From JAVJST01 sp965229715 (GTDB lineage: Bacteria; Pseudomonadota; Alphaproteobacteria; Rhodospirillales; Casp-alpha2), in NCBI GenBank assembly GCA_965229715.1, contig CBDDJL010000002.1, forward strand, positions 1,426,001 to 1,490,000: a stretch of DNA of 64,000 nucleotides, written 5' to 3'. Both the position numbers and the translations under genes were made by a program. This document shows positions 9,324 through 18,536 of this stretch, in pieces; position 1 is the stretch's first letter; every line of letters begins with the position of its first letter. The notes beneath the pieces were generated by a model. The model made no database searches, was not told the DNA's origin, and saw only the letters and a list, made by a program, of their open reading frames with translations.

Positions 9324-11213
9324 ATGAGTATCAATTTACGAGTACCGGACCGCGAAGGAGTGCACGAGATGAAACCGCGCATTGTCGTTGTTGGCGTCGG
9401 GGGCGCCGGGGGCAACGCAGTCAACGACATGATCGCCTCGCAGCTTGAGGGCGTCGAATTCCTGGTCGCCAACACGGACGCGCAGGCACTGTCCGGCTCG
9501 AAGGCAGACCGCAAGGTGCAAATCGGCGCTACGGTAACCGGCGGCCTGGGCGCCGGCGCGAAACCGGAGGTCGGCCGCGCCGCGGCAGAGGAGTCGCTGC
9601 CTGAAATCCTCGAACATCTCGACGGCTGCAACATGGCTTTCGTCGCTGCCGGTATGGGTGGCGGTACCGGTACCGGCGCCGCGCCGATCATTGCCAAGTC
9701 GGCCCGCGAAAAGGGTATTCTGACGGTCGGCGTGGTCACCAAGCCGTTCCAGTTCGAAGGCGTGCACCGTATGCGCCTCGCCGAGGAAGGGATCGAGGAG
9801 CTCGAGCAGTACGTCGATACGCTGATCGTTATCCCGAACCAGAACCTTTTCAGGATTGCAAACGAGAAAACGACCTTTGCCGATGCCTTCCGCATGGCCG
9901 ACCAGGTTCTCTATTCCGGCGTTCGCGGTGTCACCGATCTGATGATCATGCCGGGCATGATCAATCTCGATTTCGCCGATATCCGCTCGGTCATGAGCGA
10001 GATGGGTAAGGCCATGATGGGCACGGGCGAAGCCGAGGGTGAGGATCGTGCAATTCAGGCGGCTCAGGCGGCGATCGCCAATCCGCTGCTCGACGATACC
10101 TCCATGAAGGGCGCCAAGGGCGTGCTGATCAATATTACCGGCGGTGAGGATATGACTCTCTACGAGGTCGACGAAGCCGCCAACCGGATTCGCTCCGAGG
10201 TCGACGAGGAGGCCTATATCATCTTCGGTTCCGCGTTCGACGGCGAATTGCAGGGCCACATGCGGGTGTCCGTGGTCGCGACCGGCATCGACGCCAACGC
10301 TGCACGGCGCCCGGCGCCGATGGTGTTGCGCACTGAAGAAGCGGTTCCCGCCCGGATGCCGGCTGCGGAAAAGACCGAAGCGGCCGAGCCGCTGGTGCCG
10401 TTCCGTTCGCCGGAAGCGGAAGTTGCCAAGGCTGACTCTGAAACCGGCACCGAAATTACACCGGTGCGTGAAGCTGCAACTTCGGCAGAGGACAATCAGC
10501 CCGAGATGTTCGAAAGTGCGGACGAGGATATCGCCGGACCGACGCGCGAGGAAACCGAAGCCGCGCCCGGGTCGAATGATGGCGTTGTTGAGGAGACCGT
10601 TGCCGAGGCCACGTCCGAAGCGCCAACAGAGCCGGTGGCGAGCGACCGGCCCGCTGAAGAAGCTCCGGCCAAGGTGGCGGCGGCCGAGACCGATGAGGAC
10701 AAGACCGAAGCGCTCTCGGCTCCGGCGGCAGTCGACAAGAAACAAGAACCCGCACCGGCGGCCATGCCGGCGATGGGCGCCACAGACGCCTTTATTCCGC
10801 CTAAGCCCGTCGCTGCCGATGGCAGTGAGCAGCCCGCGCCGTCAAACCCCTTCGCCGTTTCCGACATGGTCAATGGCGGCAAGGGCTCCGGCGAGTCGAA
10901 CGTTGCCGAGCTTCCGCGGCGGAAGAAAGGGGGCAACCTGCTCGATCGCATCATGGGAAAGGGCCAGGCGGCCAAGGCCGGCGGTGACAGTGCGCCGCAG
11001 CCGCTCGACTGGAAAGCCGAAAAGCCGGCCGAGCAGAGCCGCCAGGAACCGACCATCTCGTCCAGTCCGGCGCCGGGACGTACCGCCCAAACCGGCACCG
11101 ATAGTGGACAACCGGCGCTCGACGGATTGACGGCGGGCGAGCCGATGCCGAAGAGCGCCCCGGAAGAGGACTTGCTCGATATTCCGGCATTCCTGCGTCG
11201 CCAGGCTAATTGA
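9324..11213 (+). CDS. ftsZ: FtsZ, tubulin-like division GTPase with a long disordered linker
   Basis: FtsZ polymerises into the Z-ring and recruits the divisome. The GTPase core (about residues 17-330) has VVVGVGGAGGNAVNDM at 21-36 and the tubulin signature GGGTGTGAA at 112-120. I chose the ATG at 9324 because GGAGGGC lies 4-10 bases upstream and the product then begins MSINLRVPD, close to other alphaproteobacterial FtsZ; an upstream in-frame ATG at 9228 would overlap ftsA. The 629-residue protein has a roughly 280-residue Ala/Glu/Pro-rich linker and ends in the conserved DIPAFLRRQ peptide (617-629) that binds FtsA and other partners. A terminator hairpin follows. Confidence 0.97.
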   Translation: MSINLRVPDREGVHEMKPRIVVVGVGGAGGNAVNDMIASQLEGVEFLVANTDAQALSGSKADRKVQIGATVTGGLGAGAKPEVGRAAAEESLPEILEHLDGCNMAFVAAGMGGGTGTGAAPIIAKSAREKGILTVGVVTKPFQFEGVHRMRLAEEGIEELEQYVDTLIVIPNQNLFRIANEKTTFADAFRMADQVLYSGVRGVTDLMIMPGMINLDFADIRSVMSEMGKAMMGTGEAEGEDRAIQAAQAAIANPLLDDTSMKGAKGVLINITGGEDMTLYEVDEAANRIRSEVDEEAYIIFGSAFDGELQGHMRVSVVATGIDANAARRPAPMVLRTEEAVPARMPAAEKTEAAEPLVPFRSPEAEVAKADSETGTEITPVREAATSAEDNQPEMFESADEDIAGPTREETEAAPGSNDGVVEETVAEATSEAPTEPVASDRPAEEAPAKVAAAETDEDKTEALSAPAAVDKKQEPAPAAMPAMGATDAFIPPKPVAADGSEQPAPSNPFAVSDMVNGGKGSGESNVAELPRRKKGGNLLDRIMGKGQAAKAGGDSAPQPLDWKAEKPAEQSRQEPTISSSPAPGRTAQTGTDSGQPALDGLTAGEPMPKSAPEEDLLDIPAFLRRQAN

Positions 11214-11260
11214 TCGTAAGAATCGGTTCCTGATTCCAGTCCTTTGAGAGCTTGAAACAC

Positions 11261-11297
11261 GAGGGGCGGACCTTATGGTTCGCCCCTCAAATTTTTC
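11261..11297 (+). terminator. Rho-independent terminator after ftsZ
   Basis: GAGGGGCGGACC at 11261-11272 pairs with GGTTCGCCCCTC at 11277-11288 with one G-T pair, leaving a 4-base loop, and is followed by AAATTTTTC. It lies 48 bases after the ftsZ stop and closes the mraY-ftsZ transcript. Confidence 0.85.
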
Positions 11298-11299
11298 TT

Positions 11300-11318
11300 A
11301 TTTAACAAGATGTTAAAT
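11300..11318. promoter_or_regulatory. Perfect inverted repeat upstream of lpxC
   Basis: ATTTAACA-AGA-TGTTAAAT is a perfect 8-base inverted repeat with a 3-base centre, in an AT-rich pocket between the ftsZ terminator and lpxC. It is a candidate operator for a dimeric regulator of the lpxC promoter. No function is proven; it could also simply extend the terminator region. Confidence 0.4.
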
Positions 11319-11449
11319 CCTGTCTCGTAGCGTAACAATACGAAACAAAGAGTGAATTGTTCGTGGCGCGCTGGGTTGTTAGACATCATCACGGAATATA
11401 CGGGCCAGACCGATAAACGGTCATTACCCAGGGGGCACAGAAAGCGGTC

Positions 11450-12421
11450 ATGTCGGAACGCAACCCACAGCGCTCATCGTGCGCAGTCATGATGCAACGG
11501 ACACTGAAGTCCGCGATCCATTGCAAGGGCGTCGCTCTGCACTCCGGCGACAGAATTACCATGACCATGCACCCGGCCGAGCCGGATACGGGTATTGTGT
11601 TTCGCCGCACGGATGTTGCCGGCAAGGGTGCCGAGATCCCGGCGCGCTGGGACCGGGTTGTCGATACGCGTCTCTGTTCCGTCATCGGCAACGATGAGGG
11701 CGTTACCGTTGGTACCGTCGAGCATCTGATGGCGGCGCTTGCCGGCTGTGGCATCGACAATGTGATTATCGAATTGAGCGGCGGTGAAGTTCCGATTATG
11801 GACGGTAGTTCTGAGCCGTTTGTCTTTCTCGTCGAGTGCGCCGGCGTTGTCGAGCAGAACAAGCCGCGCCGCATTATTCGTATCCTGAAGCCGGTTGCCG
11901 TCGAAGATGGCGCGTGCCGCGCGGAACTGCGTCCGTCGGACCGCTTCTCGGTCGACATGCAGATTGATTTCGAAAGCGCCGCAATCAATCAGCAGCGCAT
12001 TCTCCTCCGGGTTGTCAACGGTGCGTTCTGCAAGGAACTTGCCCGCGCCCGGACGTTCGGTTTTCTGCACGAGGTCGAAGCCATGCAAAGCGCCGGGCTC
12101 GCCAAGGGCGGCTCGCTGGAGAACGCCATCGTCGTTTCCGGCGACAAGATTCTCAACGAGGACGGATTACGGTTCGATGACGAGTTCGTACGTCACAAGG
12201 CGCTGGATGCGGTCGGCGACATGTATCTTGCGGGCCATCAGATTGTCGGGTCGTTTGTCGGCCACCGCTCCGGTCACGCGTTGAACAACAAGCTTCTGCA
12301 AGCCCTGTTCGCCGATCCGGAAGCTTGGGCCTATGATGAATTGACCCACGCCGAAGAAGAACTGGTGCCGAATGGCGTCGTTGTCGATACGGCGGAAGAC
12401 CGGGTCGCAATTTCCGCCTGA
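11450..12421 (+). CDS. lpxC: LpxC, UDP-3-O-acyl-N-acetylglucosamine deacetylase
   Basis: LpxC is the zinc-dependent deacetylase that catalyses the committed step of lipid A synthesis. The 323-residue product has LKSAIHCKGVALHSGD near the start, the zinc and catalytic segment VGTVEHLMAAL (His at 92), a GGEVPIMDGSSEPF segment, and the second metal site HKALDAVGDMYLAG followed by GHRSGHALNN. The ATG at 11450 gives a slightly longer N terminus than usual; ATGs at 11489 and 11492 would also preserve the fold. Its place after ftsZ is typical of this class and shows the organism makes lipopolysaccharide. Confidence 0.95.
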   Translation: MSERNPQRSSCAVMMQRTLKSAIHCKGVALHSGDRITMTMHPAEPDTGIVFRRTDVAGKGAEIPARWDRVVDTRLCSVIGNDEGVTVGTVEHLMAALAGCGIDNVIIELSGGEVPIMDGSSEPFVFLVECAGVVEQNKPRRIIRILKPVAVEDGACRAELRPSDRFSVDMQIDFESAAINQQRILLRVVNGAFCKELARARTFGFLHEVEAMQSAGLAKGGSLENAIVVSGDKILNEDGLRFDDEFVRHKALDAVGDMYLAGHQIVGSFVGHRSGHALNNKLLQALFADPEAWAYDELTHAEEELVPNGVVVDTAEDRVAISA

Positions 12422-12493
12422 AATCGATCGATTCTGAAATTCGATCACGCTGCATCCCGAACATAAATTCGCTAATGTCACGGTTACGACGGG

Positions 12494-12524
12494 TTGTCGT
12501 CCTGGCGCTTCGTCATGCTATAAT
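12494..12524 (+). promoter_or_regulatory. Candidate sigma-70 promoter for bamD
   Basis: TTGTCG at 12494-12499 and a consensus TATAAT at 12519-12524 are separated by 19 bases, slightly wide. They lie 64 bases before the chosen bamD start. The -10 match is perfect; the -35 match and spacing are weak. Confidence 0.4.
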
Positions 12525-12587
12525 TTCGGTGCGCCGCCAGTTGGGCGGTGCTTGCAGAAATAGCCAACCCCGTTTTTGCGTGGCGAC

Positions 12588-13415
12588 ATGATCTACTCAG
12601 CAAATGCAACGCCGATCAATCGATGGCGAAGGCGCCCGGTGCGTTTCTTCGCGGCGTTATTGTGCGCCGTGGTTCTTGCAGCGTGCGAATCGGAACCCGA
12701 GGGTTATGTCGAGCGGCCGGTTCACGAATTGTACAACGAGGCCGTCGACGCGATTGATCGGGGCGAGTACCTGGAGGCTGCCGCCGGATTCGACGAGGTC
12801 GAACGCCAGCATCCGTATTCGAAATGGGCGACCAAGGCCCAGATCATGTCGGCCTACGCCTACTATCTCGAAAACCGGTACGACGATGCGATCATCGCAC
12901 TCGACCGTTTCATTGAGCTCAATCCGTCCCACAAGGATGTGCCCTATGCTTTCTACCTCAAGGGGCTGAGCTATTACGAGCAGATCACCACGGTCAACCG
13001 CGACCAGCAGATGACCGAGAATGCGCTGTCGACCCTCAATGAGCTTCTGACCCGCTTTCCCGAAAGCAGCTACTCCCGGGATGCCAAGGTCAAAATCGAG
13101 CTGACCTACGATCACCTGGCCGGCAAGGAAATGGAGATCGGTCGTTACTACCTGTTTCAAGGGCAGTATCTGGCAGCGATTAACCGCTTCAAGGTTGTCG
13201 TTGACGAGTATCAGACAACGACCCACGTGCCTGAAGCCCTATTGCGCCTGACAGAGGCCTATCTGGCGCTCGGCCTTACGCACGAAGCACAAAAGAGTGC
13301 CGCGGTTCTCGGTCACAATTTCCCGGGCAGCGATTGGTATCAGGATGCTTATGCACTGGTTCGTGGCGAGGACCGGCCGGTCGATGACGAAGAAAGCTGG
13401 TATGAGTTCTGGTAG
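12588..13415 (+). CDS. bamD: BamD, outer-membrane assembly lipoprotein
   Basis: BamD is an essential TPR lipoprotein of the BAM complex that folds and inserts outer-membrane proteins. From the ATG at 12588 the 275-residue product has a basic n-region, a hydrophobic stretch at about 19-30 and a lipobox LAAC with the lipidated Cys at 33. TPR-like helices follow, for example YNEAVDAIDRGEYLEAAAGF and PYSKWATKAQ. A TTG at 12576 is in frame but ATG is more plausible. The lpxC-bamD-recN-ligA order is standard in this class. Confidence 0.93.
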   Translation: MIYSANATPINRWRRRPVRFFAALLCAVVLAACESEPEGYVERPVHELYNEAVDAIDRGEYLEAAAGFDEVERQHPYSKWATKAQIMSAYAYYLENRYDDAIIALDRFIELNPSHKDVPYAFYLKGLSYYEQITTVNRDQQMTENALSTLNELLTRFPESSYSRDAKVKIELTYDHLAGKEMEIGRYYLFQGQYLAAINRFKVVVDEYQTTTHVPEALLRLTEAYLALGLTHEAQKSAAVLGHNFPGSDWYQDAYALVRGEDRPVDDEESWYEFW

Positions 13416-13430
13416 GTCCGGCCACGGGCG

Positions 13431-15125
13431 ATGCTGACAACGCTTTCCATCCGAAACGTCGTTCTGATCGACAAGCTGGATATCGACTTTCGTGGTGGTC
13501 TCAATGGTCTCACCGGCGAGACCGGCGCCGGAAAATCGATTCTGCTCGATGCCATGGGATTGGCTCTCGGCGCCCGCGCGGAAGCACGGCTCGTCCGCGA
13601 GGGGGCGCAACAGGCATCCGTTTCGGCGACGTTCGAAGACGTGGCCGGTCTGGTCAAACCGGTCCTGGACGAACACGGTCTCGAGCCGCCGATCGCAGAG
13701 GAAGGCCTGATCCTCAGACGCGTCGTCGGTTCGGACGGAAAATCCCGGGCGTTCGTCAATGGCGAAGCCATCACGATCACGGTTCTTCGCGACCTGGGAC
13801 GCTTACTCGGCGACATTCATGGACAATTCGACAATCAACGCCTGTTGGAATCCGGCGCGCATCGCGCGCTGGTCGATGCATTCGGCGGCCTCGACGGTTC
13901 GGTCGCCGTGACAGCGGAGGCGTGGGAACGCTGGCGTGAAGCCGAAACCGAGGTTCGCGAAGCGGAAATTCGACTCGCCAAGGCTCGCGCCGATGAGGAT
14001 TTTCTACGCCACGCCGTCGCAGAGATCGACGAGCTCGCGCCGCTGGCGGGTGAAGAAGACGAGCTCGCGCAACGCCGGTCGTTGTTAATGAATGCGGAAA
14101 AGATTGCCAACGGACTGGCGGCGGCCGCCATCGCATTGACGGAGCCACATGATGTCGCGACCGCACTGCGTGCTGCAGCCGGCGAGATCGAGCGACTGTC
14201 GGAGATGGTGGGTGGCGGGTTCGATGACGTGCTGGGCGCACTGGACCGCGCGGCCAATGAAACCGACGAAGCCGTCGCTGTGATCGAGCGGCATGGGGCC
14301 GACGGCGGCCTCGACCCACGGGAGTTGGAAGCGGTCGAGGAGCGTTTGTTCGCGTTCCGGGCGCTTGCGCGCAAGCATGGCGTCGAGGTCGCCGCGTTAC
14401 CCGCACTGAGGGAGCGGTTCGCCGGCGAACTGGCCAGCATCGAGGATGGCGGCGCATCGCTGGAGGCTTTGCGCAAAGCCGAGGTCGCTTTTCGGCGAAT
14501 GTACGAGGAAGCGGCAGAGGTTCTTACCGCCGGGCGCCGCAAGGCGGCAACCGCGCTGGCTTCCGCCGTCATGCAGGAACTGCCGCAGTTGAAGCTCGGC
14601 GATGCGCAGTTCAGCGTTGCCGTCGAACCGCTCGACGAGGATGCATGGTCCCGTCTTGGGCGGGACAAGGTTGCGTTTCTTGCGGCGGCCAACCCGGGGG
14701 CCGCTCAGCAAGCCATTGCCAAGACGCTTTCCGGCGGCGAACTCGCGCGATTCATGCTGGCGCTCAAGGTCGTACTTTCCGAAGCGGACCCGGTGCCGAC
14801 CCTCGTGTTCGACGAGGTCGACAGCGGAATCGGTGGCGCCACGGCGGCAGCCGTGGGTGATCGCCTCGCGGCGCTGGGCAGTGCTTCACAGGTTCTCGTC
14901 GTGACCCACTCGCCGCAGGTTGCGGCGCGGGCGGACCACCACTATCGGGTCTCGAAGATCGCCGGTGACGATATTGTGCGCACCTTGGTGGAGCCGCTCG
15001 ATGACGATGCCCGGCGCGAGGAGATTGCCCGCATGTTGTCGGCGGCGGACGTGACCGACGAGGCGCGCGCGCAAGCCGCACGGTTGCTTTCGGGAGCCGT
15101 CGATACCGGAAAGGGCGCCGCGTGA
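13431..15125 (+). CDS. recN: RecN, DNA double-strand-break repair ATPase
   Basis: RecN is an SMC-like ATPase that acts at double-strand breaks with RecA. The 564-residue product has the Walker A loop GETGAGKS at 29-36, a central charged coiled-coil region (roughly 160-370), the ABC signature LSGGELARFMLAL and the Walker B VFDEVDSGIGG near the C terminus. It begins 15 bases after bamD and its TGA overlaps the ligA GTG as GTGA, so it is probably co-transcribed with both. Length and motif order are normal. Confidence 0.95.
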   Translation: MLTTLSIRNVVLIDKLDIDFRGGLNGLTGETGAGKSILLDAMGLALGARAEARLVREGAQQASVSATFEDVAGLVKPVLDEHGLEPPIAEEGLILRRVVGSDGKSRAFVNGEAITITVLRDLGRLLGDIHGQFDNQRLLESGAHRALVDAFGGLDGSVAVTAEAWERWREAETEVREAEIRLAKARADEDFLRHAVAEIDELAPLAGEEDELAQRRSLLMNAEKIANGLAAAAIALTEPHDVATALRAAAGEIERLSEMVGGGFDDVLGALDRAANETDEAVAVIERHGADGGLDPRELEAVEERLFAFRALARKHGVEVAALPALRERFAGELASIEDGGASLEALRKAEVAFRRMYEEAAEVLTAGRRKAATALASAVMQELPQLKLGDAQFSVAVEPLDEDAWSRLGRDKVAFLAAANPGAAQQAIAKTLSGGELARFMLALKVVLSEADPVPTLVFDEVDSGIGGATAAAVGDRLAALGSASQVLVVTHSPQVAARADHHYRVSKIAGDDIVRTLVEPLDDDARREEIARMLSAADVTDEARAQAARLLSGAVDTGKGAA

Positions 15126-17209
15126 ACGCCACTGAGGCCGATGTGCCGGTCGATGCTCTCGACGAAGTGCAGGCCGCCGCGGAACTGGAGCGGCTTGCCG
15201 CTGAAATTGCGGAACACGACAGGGCCTACCATACGGAAGACGCACCCAGGATTACCGATGCGGCGTACGACGCATTGCGTCGCCGCAACGACGCGATCGA
15301 AGACCGATTCCCGAGCCTCAAGCGATCGGACAGTCCCAGCGAGCGTGTTGGCGCCGCCGTTGCGCCGGGCTTCGGCAAGGTCACGCATTCGATGCCGATG
15401 CTGTCGCTCGGCAATGCGTTCTCACGCGAAGACGTCGAGGACTTTCTCGACCGCATTCGGCGGTTTCTCAGCCTTGGTGCGGATGACGAGCTTGCGATAT
15501 CGGCCGAACCGAAGATTGACGGATTATCCATCGCCCTGCGCTACGAAGACGGCAAGCTGATCCAGGCGGCGACGCGTGGCGACGGCACCATCGGCGAAAA
15601 CGTGACACGAAACATCGAGACGTTCCCGGACGAATACGTGCCCAAAACGATTCGCGATCTATTGTGCCCAGCGGTGGTCGAGGTGCGTGGCGAAGTCTTC
15701 ATGACCAAATCCGACTTCAATTCCCTGAATGCACGCCAGGAAGAGAAGGGCGGCAAGGTTTTCGCCAACCCGCGAAACGCCGCCGCCGGCAGTCTTCGGC
15801 AGCTCGACCCGGAGATCACGCGGTCGCGTCCTCTGGCGTTCTTTGCCTATGCCTGGGGTGAGGTTTCGGAACCTCTTGCCGATACTCATGCCGGTGCGCT
15901 CAACCGGCTTGCCGACTGGGGTTTTCCGACGAATCCGCTCACCCGGGTCTGCAAAAGTGCCGATGAGATTTTATCGTTCTATTCCGATCTTGAGAGTCAA
16001 CGGGCGTCGCTCGATTACGATATCGACGGCGTCGTCTACAAGGTCGACCGTCTCGACTGGCAACGCCGACTCGGCTTCGTCAGCCGCGCGCCGCGTTGGG
16101 CGATTGCGCACAAGTTCGCCGCCGAGAAGGCGATCACCACGGTCAACGATATTCGCATCCAGGTCGGACGCACCGGATCGTTGACACCGGTCGCGCACCT
16201 TGAACCCGTCAATGTCGGCGGCGTTCTGGTCAGCCGGGCGACGCTTCACAATGGCGACGAGATCGAACGACTCGGCGTCAACATCGGTGACGAAGTGCGG
16301 ATCCAGCGCGCCGGCGACGTGATCCCGCAGGTCCTCGAGGTGACGGAAAAGAACAGCAAGGGGACCTTCAAAATCGAACCCCGATGCCCAATTTGCGGTA
16401 GCGACGCCGTCCGTGAAGAAGGTGAAGTGGTGCTGAGATGCACTGGTGGACTGACTTGCGAGGCGCAGGCGGTCGAGCGCATGAAACATTTCGTTTCCCG
16501 CGAGGCCCTCGATATCGACGGTTTCGGCGCCAAGCATGTCGAACAGTTCTATGCAGAAGGCTGGATCCCGACGCCGGCGGCGATTTTTCGCCTGCACGAG
16601 CGCGAGGCGGAACTCGCCAGGTGGGACGGTTGGGGTGAACAGTCCGCTCGAAAGCTGATGGCCGCCATAGAGGATCGCCGGACCTCGCCGCTCGACCGTC
16701 TGATTTATGCACTCGGTATTCGCCATATCGGCCAGACGACGGCGCGTCTGCTGGCGCGGCACTACGGCTCGTATGCGGCATGGCGGGAGGCCATGGCGGA
16801 AATCGGCGTGATTGGCAGCGAGGCCCGGCAAGACCTGGTTAGCATCGACTCGATCGGCGATGCGGTTGCCGATGCCCTCGCGGCATTCTTCGGTGAGCCG
16901 CATAATACCGATGCGCTCGACGATCTCGCCCGCGAAATGACAATTGAGGACGCCGCCAAACCCAAGACGGACGGATCGCCTGTCGCCGGCAAGACCGTGG
17001 TGTTTACCGGCACGCTGGAGAGTATGTCGCGGGGCGAGGCGAAGGCGCGGGCCGAGATGTTGGGCGCCAAGGTCTCCGGCTCGGTGTCGAAGAAAACCGA
17101 TATCGTCGTTGCCGGTCCAGGCGCCGGGTCGAAGGCAAGAAAAGCAGCGGAACTCGGTGTTGAGACACTGACTGAGGATCAATGGATGGAGTTGGTCGGC
17201 GATGCGTGA
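15122..17209 (+). CDS. ligA: NAD-dependent DNA ligase
   Basis: LigA seals DNA nicks in replication and repair using NAD+. The 695-residue product contains all family parts: Ia domain, the adenylation motif EPKIDG with the reactive lysine at about 131, an OB fold, a four-cysteine zinc finger (CPIC ... RCTGGLTC), helix-hairpin-helix repeats (ALGIRHIGQTTARLLARHYG), and a C-terminal BRCT domain starting GKTVVFTGTLE. Translation starts at GTG 15122, overlapping recN. The 3' end overlaps the next gene by 8 bases. Confidence 0.96.
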   Translation: MNATEADVPVDALDEVQAAAELERLAAEIAEHDRAYHTEDAPRITDAAYDALRRRNDAIEDRFPSLKRSDSPSERVGAAVAPGFGKVTHSMPMLSLGNAFSREDVEDFLDRIRRFLSLGADDELAISAEPKIDGLSIALRYEDGKLIQAATRGDGTIGENVTRNIETFPDEYVPKTIRDLLCPAVVEVRGEVFMTKSDFNSLNARQEEKGGKVFANPRNAAAGSLRQLDPEITRSRPLAFFAYAWGEVSEPLADTHAGALNRLADWGFPTNPLTRVCKSADEILSFYSDLESQRASLDYDIDGVVYKVDRLDWQRRLGFVSRAPRWAIAHKFAAEKAITTVNDIRIQVGRTGSLTPVAHLEPVNVGGVLVSRATLHNGDEIERLGVNIGDEVRIQRAGDVIPQVLEVTEKNSKGTFKIEPRCPICGSDAVREEGEVVLRCTGGLTCEAQAVERMKHFVSREALDIDGFGAKHVEQFYAEGWIPTPAAIFRLHEREAELARWDGWGEQSARKLMAAIEDRRTSPLDRLIYALGIRHIGQTTARLLARHYGSYAAWREAMAEIGVIGSEARQDLVSIDSIGDAVADALAAFFGEPHNTDALDDLAREMTIEDAAKPKTDGSPVAGKTVVFTGTLESMSRGEAKARAEMLGAKVSGSVSKKTDIVVAGPGAGSKARKAAELGVETLTEDQWMELVGDA

Positions 17210-17822
17210 ACTGGTCGAGGCATTCGAGAATCTGCTTGTTTCGGCCATGATGCATGGCGGCGACGCAGCCGAAGGCAGCGAGCGTCTGCTCAATGTCGTC
17301 GACTGGAAGCGAAAGCCCAAGCCGGGAACGCCGCGCAGCGTGCAAGTGGCCGACGACCGTCTGGAGGAAGCTTGCCGTCTGACGGGCGGTTACGGCAGTA
17401 CCGCCGCAAGTGTGTGCGAGGCGACACTTGCGGTTGCCGATCAGCTGACGTGGGAGGCTGCGTGGGGCAAACATCTCGAGCATGCCGATATCGCGGCGCT
17501 GGCACAGAACTGGACCTATGCCAGTATCATCGGACCCGACTGCCCGCTCGAAGCAGAGGGAGTCTACATGGGCCTTTCGTTGCAAGGGCCGGACCTTCTG
17601 TATCCCATGCATGCCCATCAGGCGGATGAGCTTTATTGGGTCGTCGGCGGAAACGGCGACTGGAAGACCGGGATCGAACCGTGGTTTGCCGTCGAGCCGG
17701 GCGACATCATCGTTCACGGCTCCGGTATCCGTCACGCGATGCAGACGAATCATGCCCCGCTGCTGACGGTTTGGGCGTGGTGGAACCATCTCGACTCGCC
17801 GCTTGTTTTTGTGAGGGCCTAA
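17202..17822 (+). CDS. Cupin-domain protein of the DddQ-type DMSP lyase family (copy 1)
   Basis: The 206-residue product is a helical N-terminal half followed by a cupin barrel. The cupin has the metal-site pattern H-x-H-x3-E-x-Y ... H: His137, His139, Glu143, Tyr145 and His178. That spacing is the one I know from DMSP lyases DddK and DddQ, which cleave dimethylsulfoniopropionate to DMS and acrylate, and the length suits DddQ. The segment GSGIRHAMQT is also family-like. The gene overlaps the end of ligA by 8 bases and is followed 2 bases later by a paralogue. Whether DMSP is the substrate cannot be decided from sequence; related cupins may act on other substrates. Confidence 0.7.
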   Translation: MRELVEAFENLLVSAMMHGGDAAEGSERLLNVVDWKRKPKPGTPRSVQVADDRLEEACRLTGGYGSTAASVCEATLAVADQLTWEAAWGKHLEHADIAALAQNWTYASIIGPDCPLEAEGVYMGLSLQGPDLLYPMHAHQADELYWVVGGNGDWKTGIEPWFAVEPGDIIVHGSGIRHAMQTNHAPLLTVWAWWNHLDSPLVFVRA

Positions 17823-17824
17823 TC

Positions 17825-18454
17825 ATGGCGAATACGCGGAAAAGCATCGAGGCCTTGCGCGCCGTTTGCGAATGGGCGGTCGCCGGGGGCGGCGAGACAG
17901 CATACGGTTTTCAGAAAATTCTGAATCAAACAGACTGGTCCGCACCGCGCCGCGAAGAAACGCCCAACCGGATGCCGGTCGTCGATGAGTGGCTCGAAGC
18001 GACCGTAAGTCTTGCCGGCGACAATCCGCTAGGCGATCTCGGACGCGCCGTGCTGGCCGATAATGACCTGTACGGCTGGTTCGGCATGTATCAATCCTAC
18101 GCGCGACTGGGGGACGCCGATCTGGATGCCTTTGTCGATGCCTATGCGATCATTCGCCTGACCGGGCCGTCGGGCATGTGGCACTCGGAGGACATGACGA
18201 CGGCAGTCACGATACAGGGTCCGAATACGTTCTATCCGGCACATGCTCATTTTCCCTGCGAGGTCTACGGCGTGATCGGCGGGCGTGCGGAATGGCTGCG
18301 TGGGGCGGAACCTTGGCGATCCCGCGAGTCGGGTGAGTTGATCTATCACCCATCGGGTGTCAGACACGCCGTTCAGACCCGCGACGAGCCGCTGATGGCG
18401 TTCGCCTCGTGGCTCGACAGCGTTCCCGCCCACTCGGTCGTAATCACGGGTTAG
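17825..18454 (+). CDS. Cupin-domain protein of the DddQ-type DMSP lyase family (copy 2)
   Basis: The 209-residue product is a paralogue of the preceding gene and keeps the same metal-site pattern: His140, His142, Glu146, Tyr148 and His181. The flanking segments TFYPAHAHFPCEVY and YHPSGVRHAVQT resemble DddQ proteins more closely than copy 1 does. The ATG at 17825 follows the previous stop by 2 bases. The two copies have diverged strongly outside the cupin core, so this is an old duplication or two acquisitions rather than a recent tandem copy. Predicted to be cytoplasmic, with no signal peptide. DMSP lyase activity is an inference. Confidence 0.72.
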   Translation: MANTRKSIEALRAVCEWAVAGGGETAYGFQKILNQTDWSAPRREETPNRMPVVDEWLEATVSLAGDNPLGDLGRAVLADNDLYGWFGMYQSYARLGDADLDAFVDAYAIIRLTGPSGMWHSEDMTTAVTIQGPNTFYPAHAHFPCEVYGVIGGRAEWLRGAEPWRSRESGELIYHPSGVRHAVQTRDEPLMAFASWLDSVPAHSVVITG

Positions 18455-18456
18455 CG

Positions 18457-18479
18457 GCCGGAATCACCTTATTTCCGGC
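18457..18479 (+). terminator. Hairpin after the cupin pair
   Basis: GCCGGAA at 18457-18463 pairs with TTCCGGC at 18473-18479, loop 9 bases, directly after the second cupin gene. The following CAATCTGTTATT is only weakly T-rich, so termination would be partial. Confidence 0.45.
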
Positions 18480-18536
18480 TCAATCTGTTATTAAATATGA
18501 AGCTGTAAAAGGACGTACGGACAGGTCAGGAGAACG

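Noticed and set aside
9336..10745. Minus-strand frame opposite ftsZ
   Set aside because: Antisense to a conserved core and a low-complexity linker; no independent evidence of coding.
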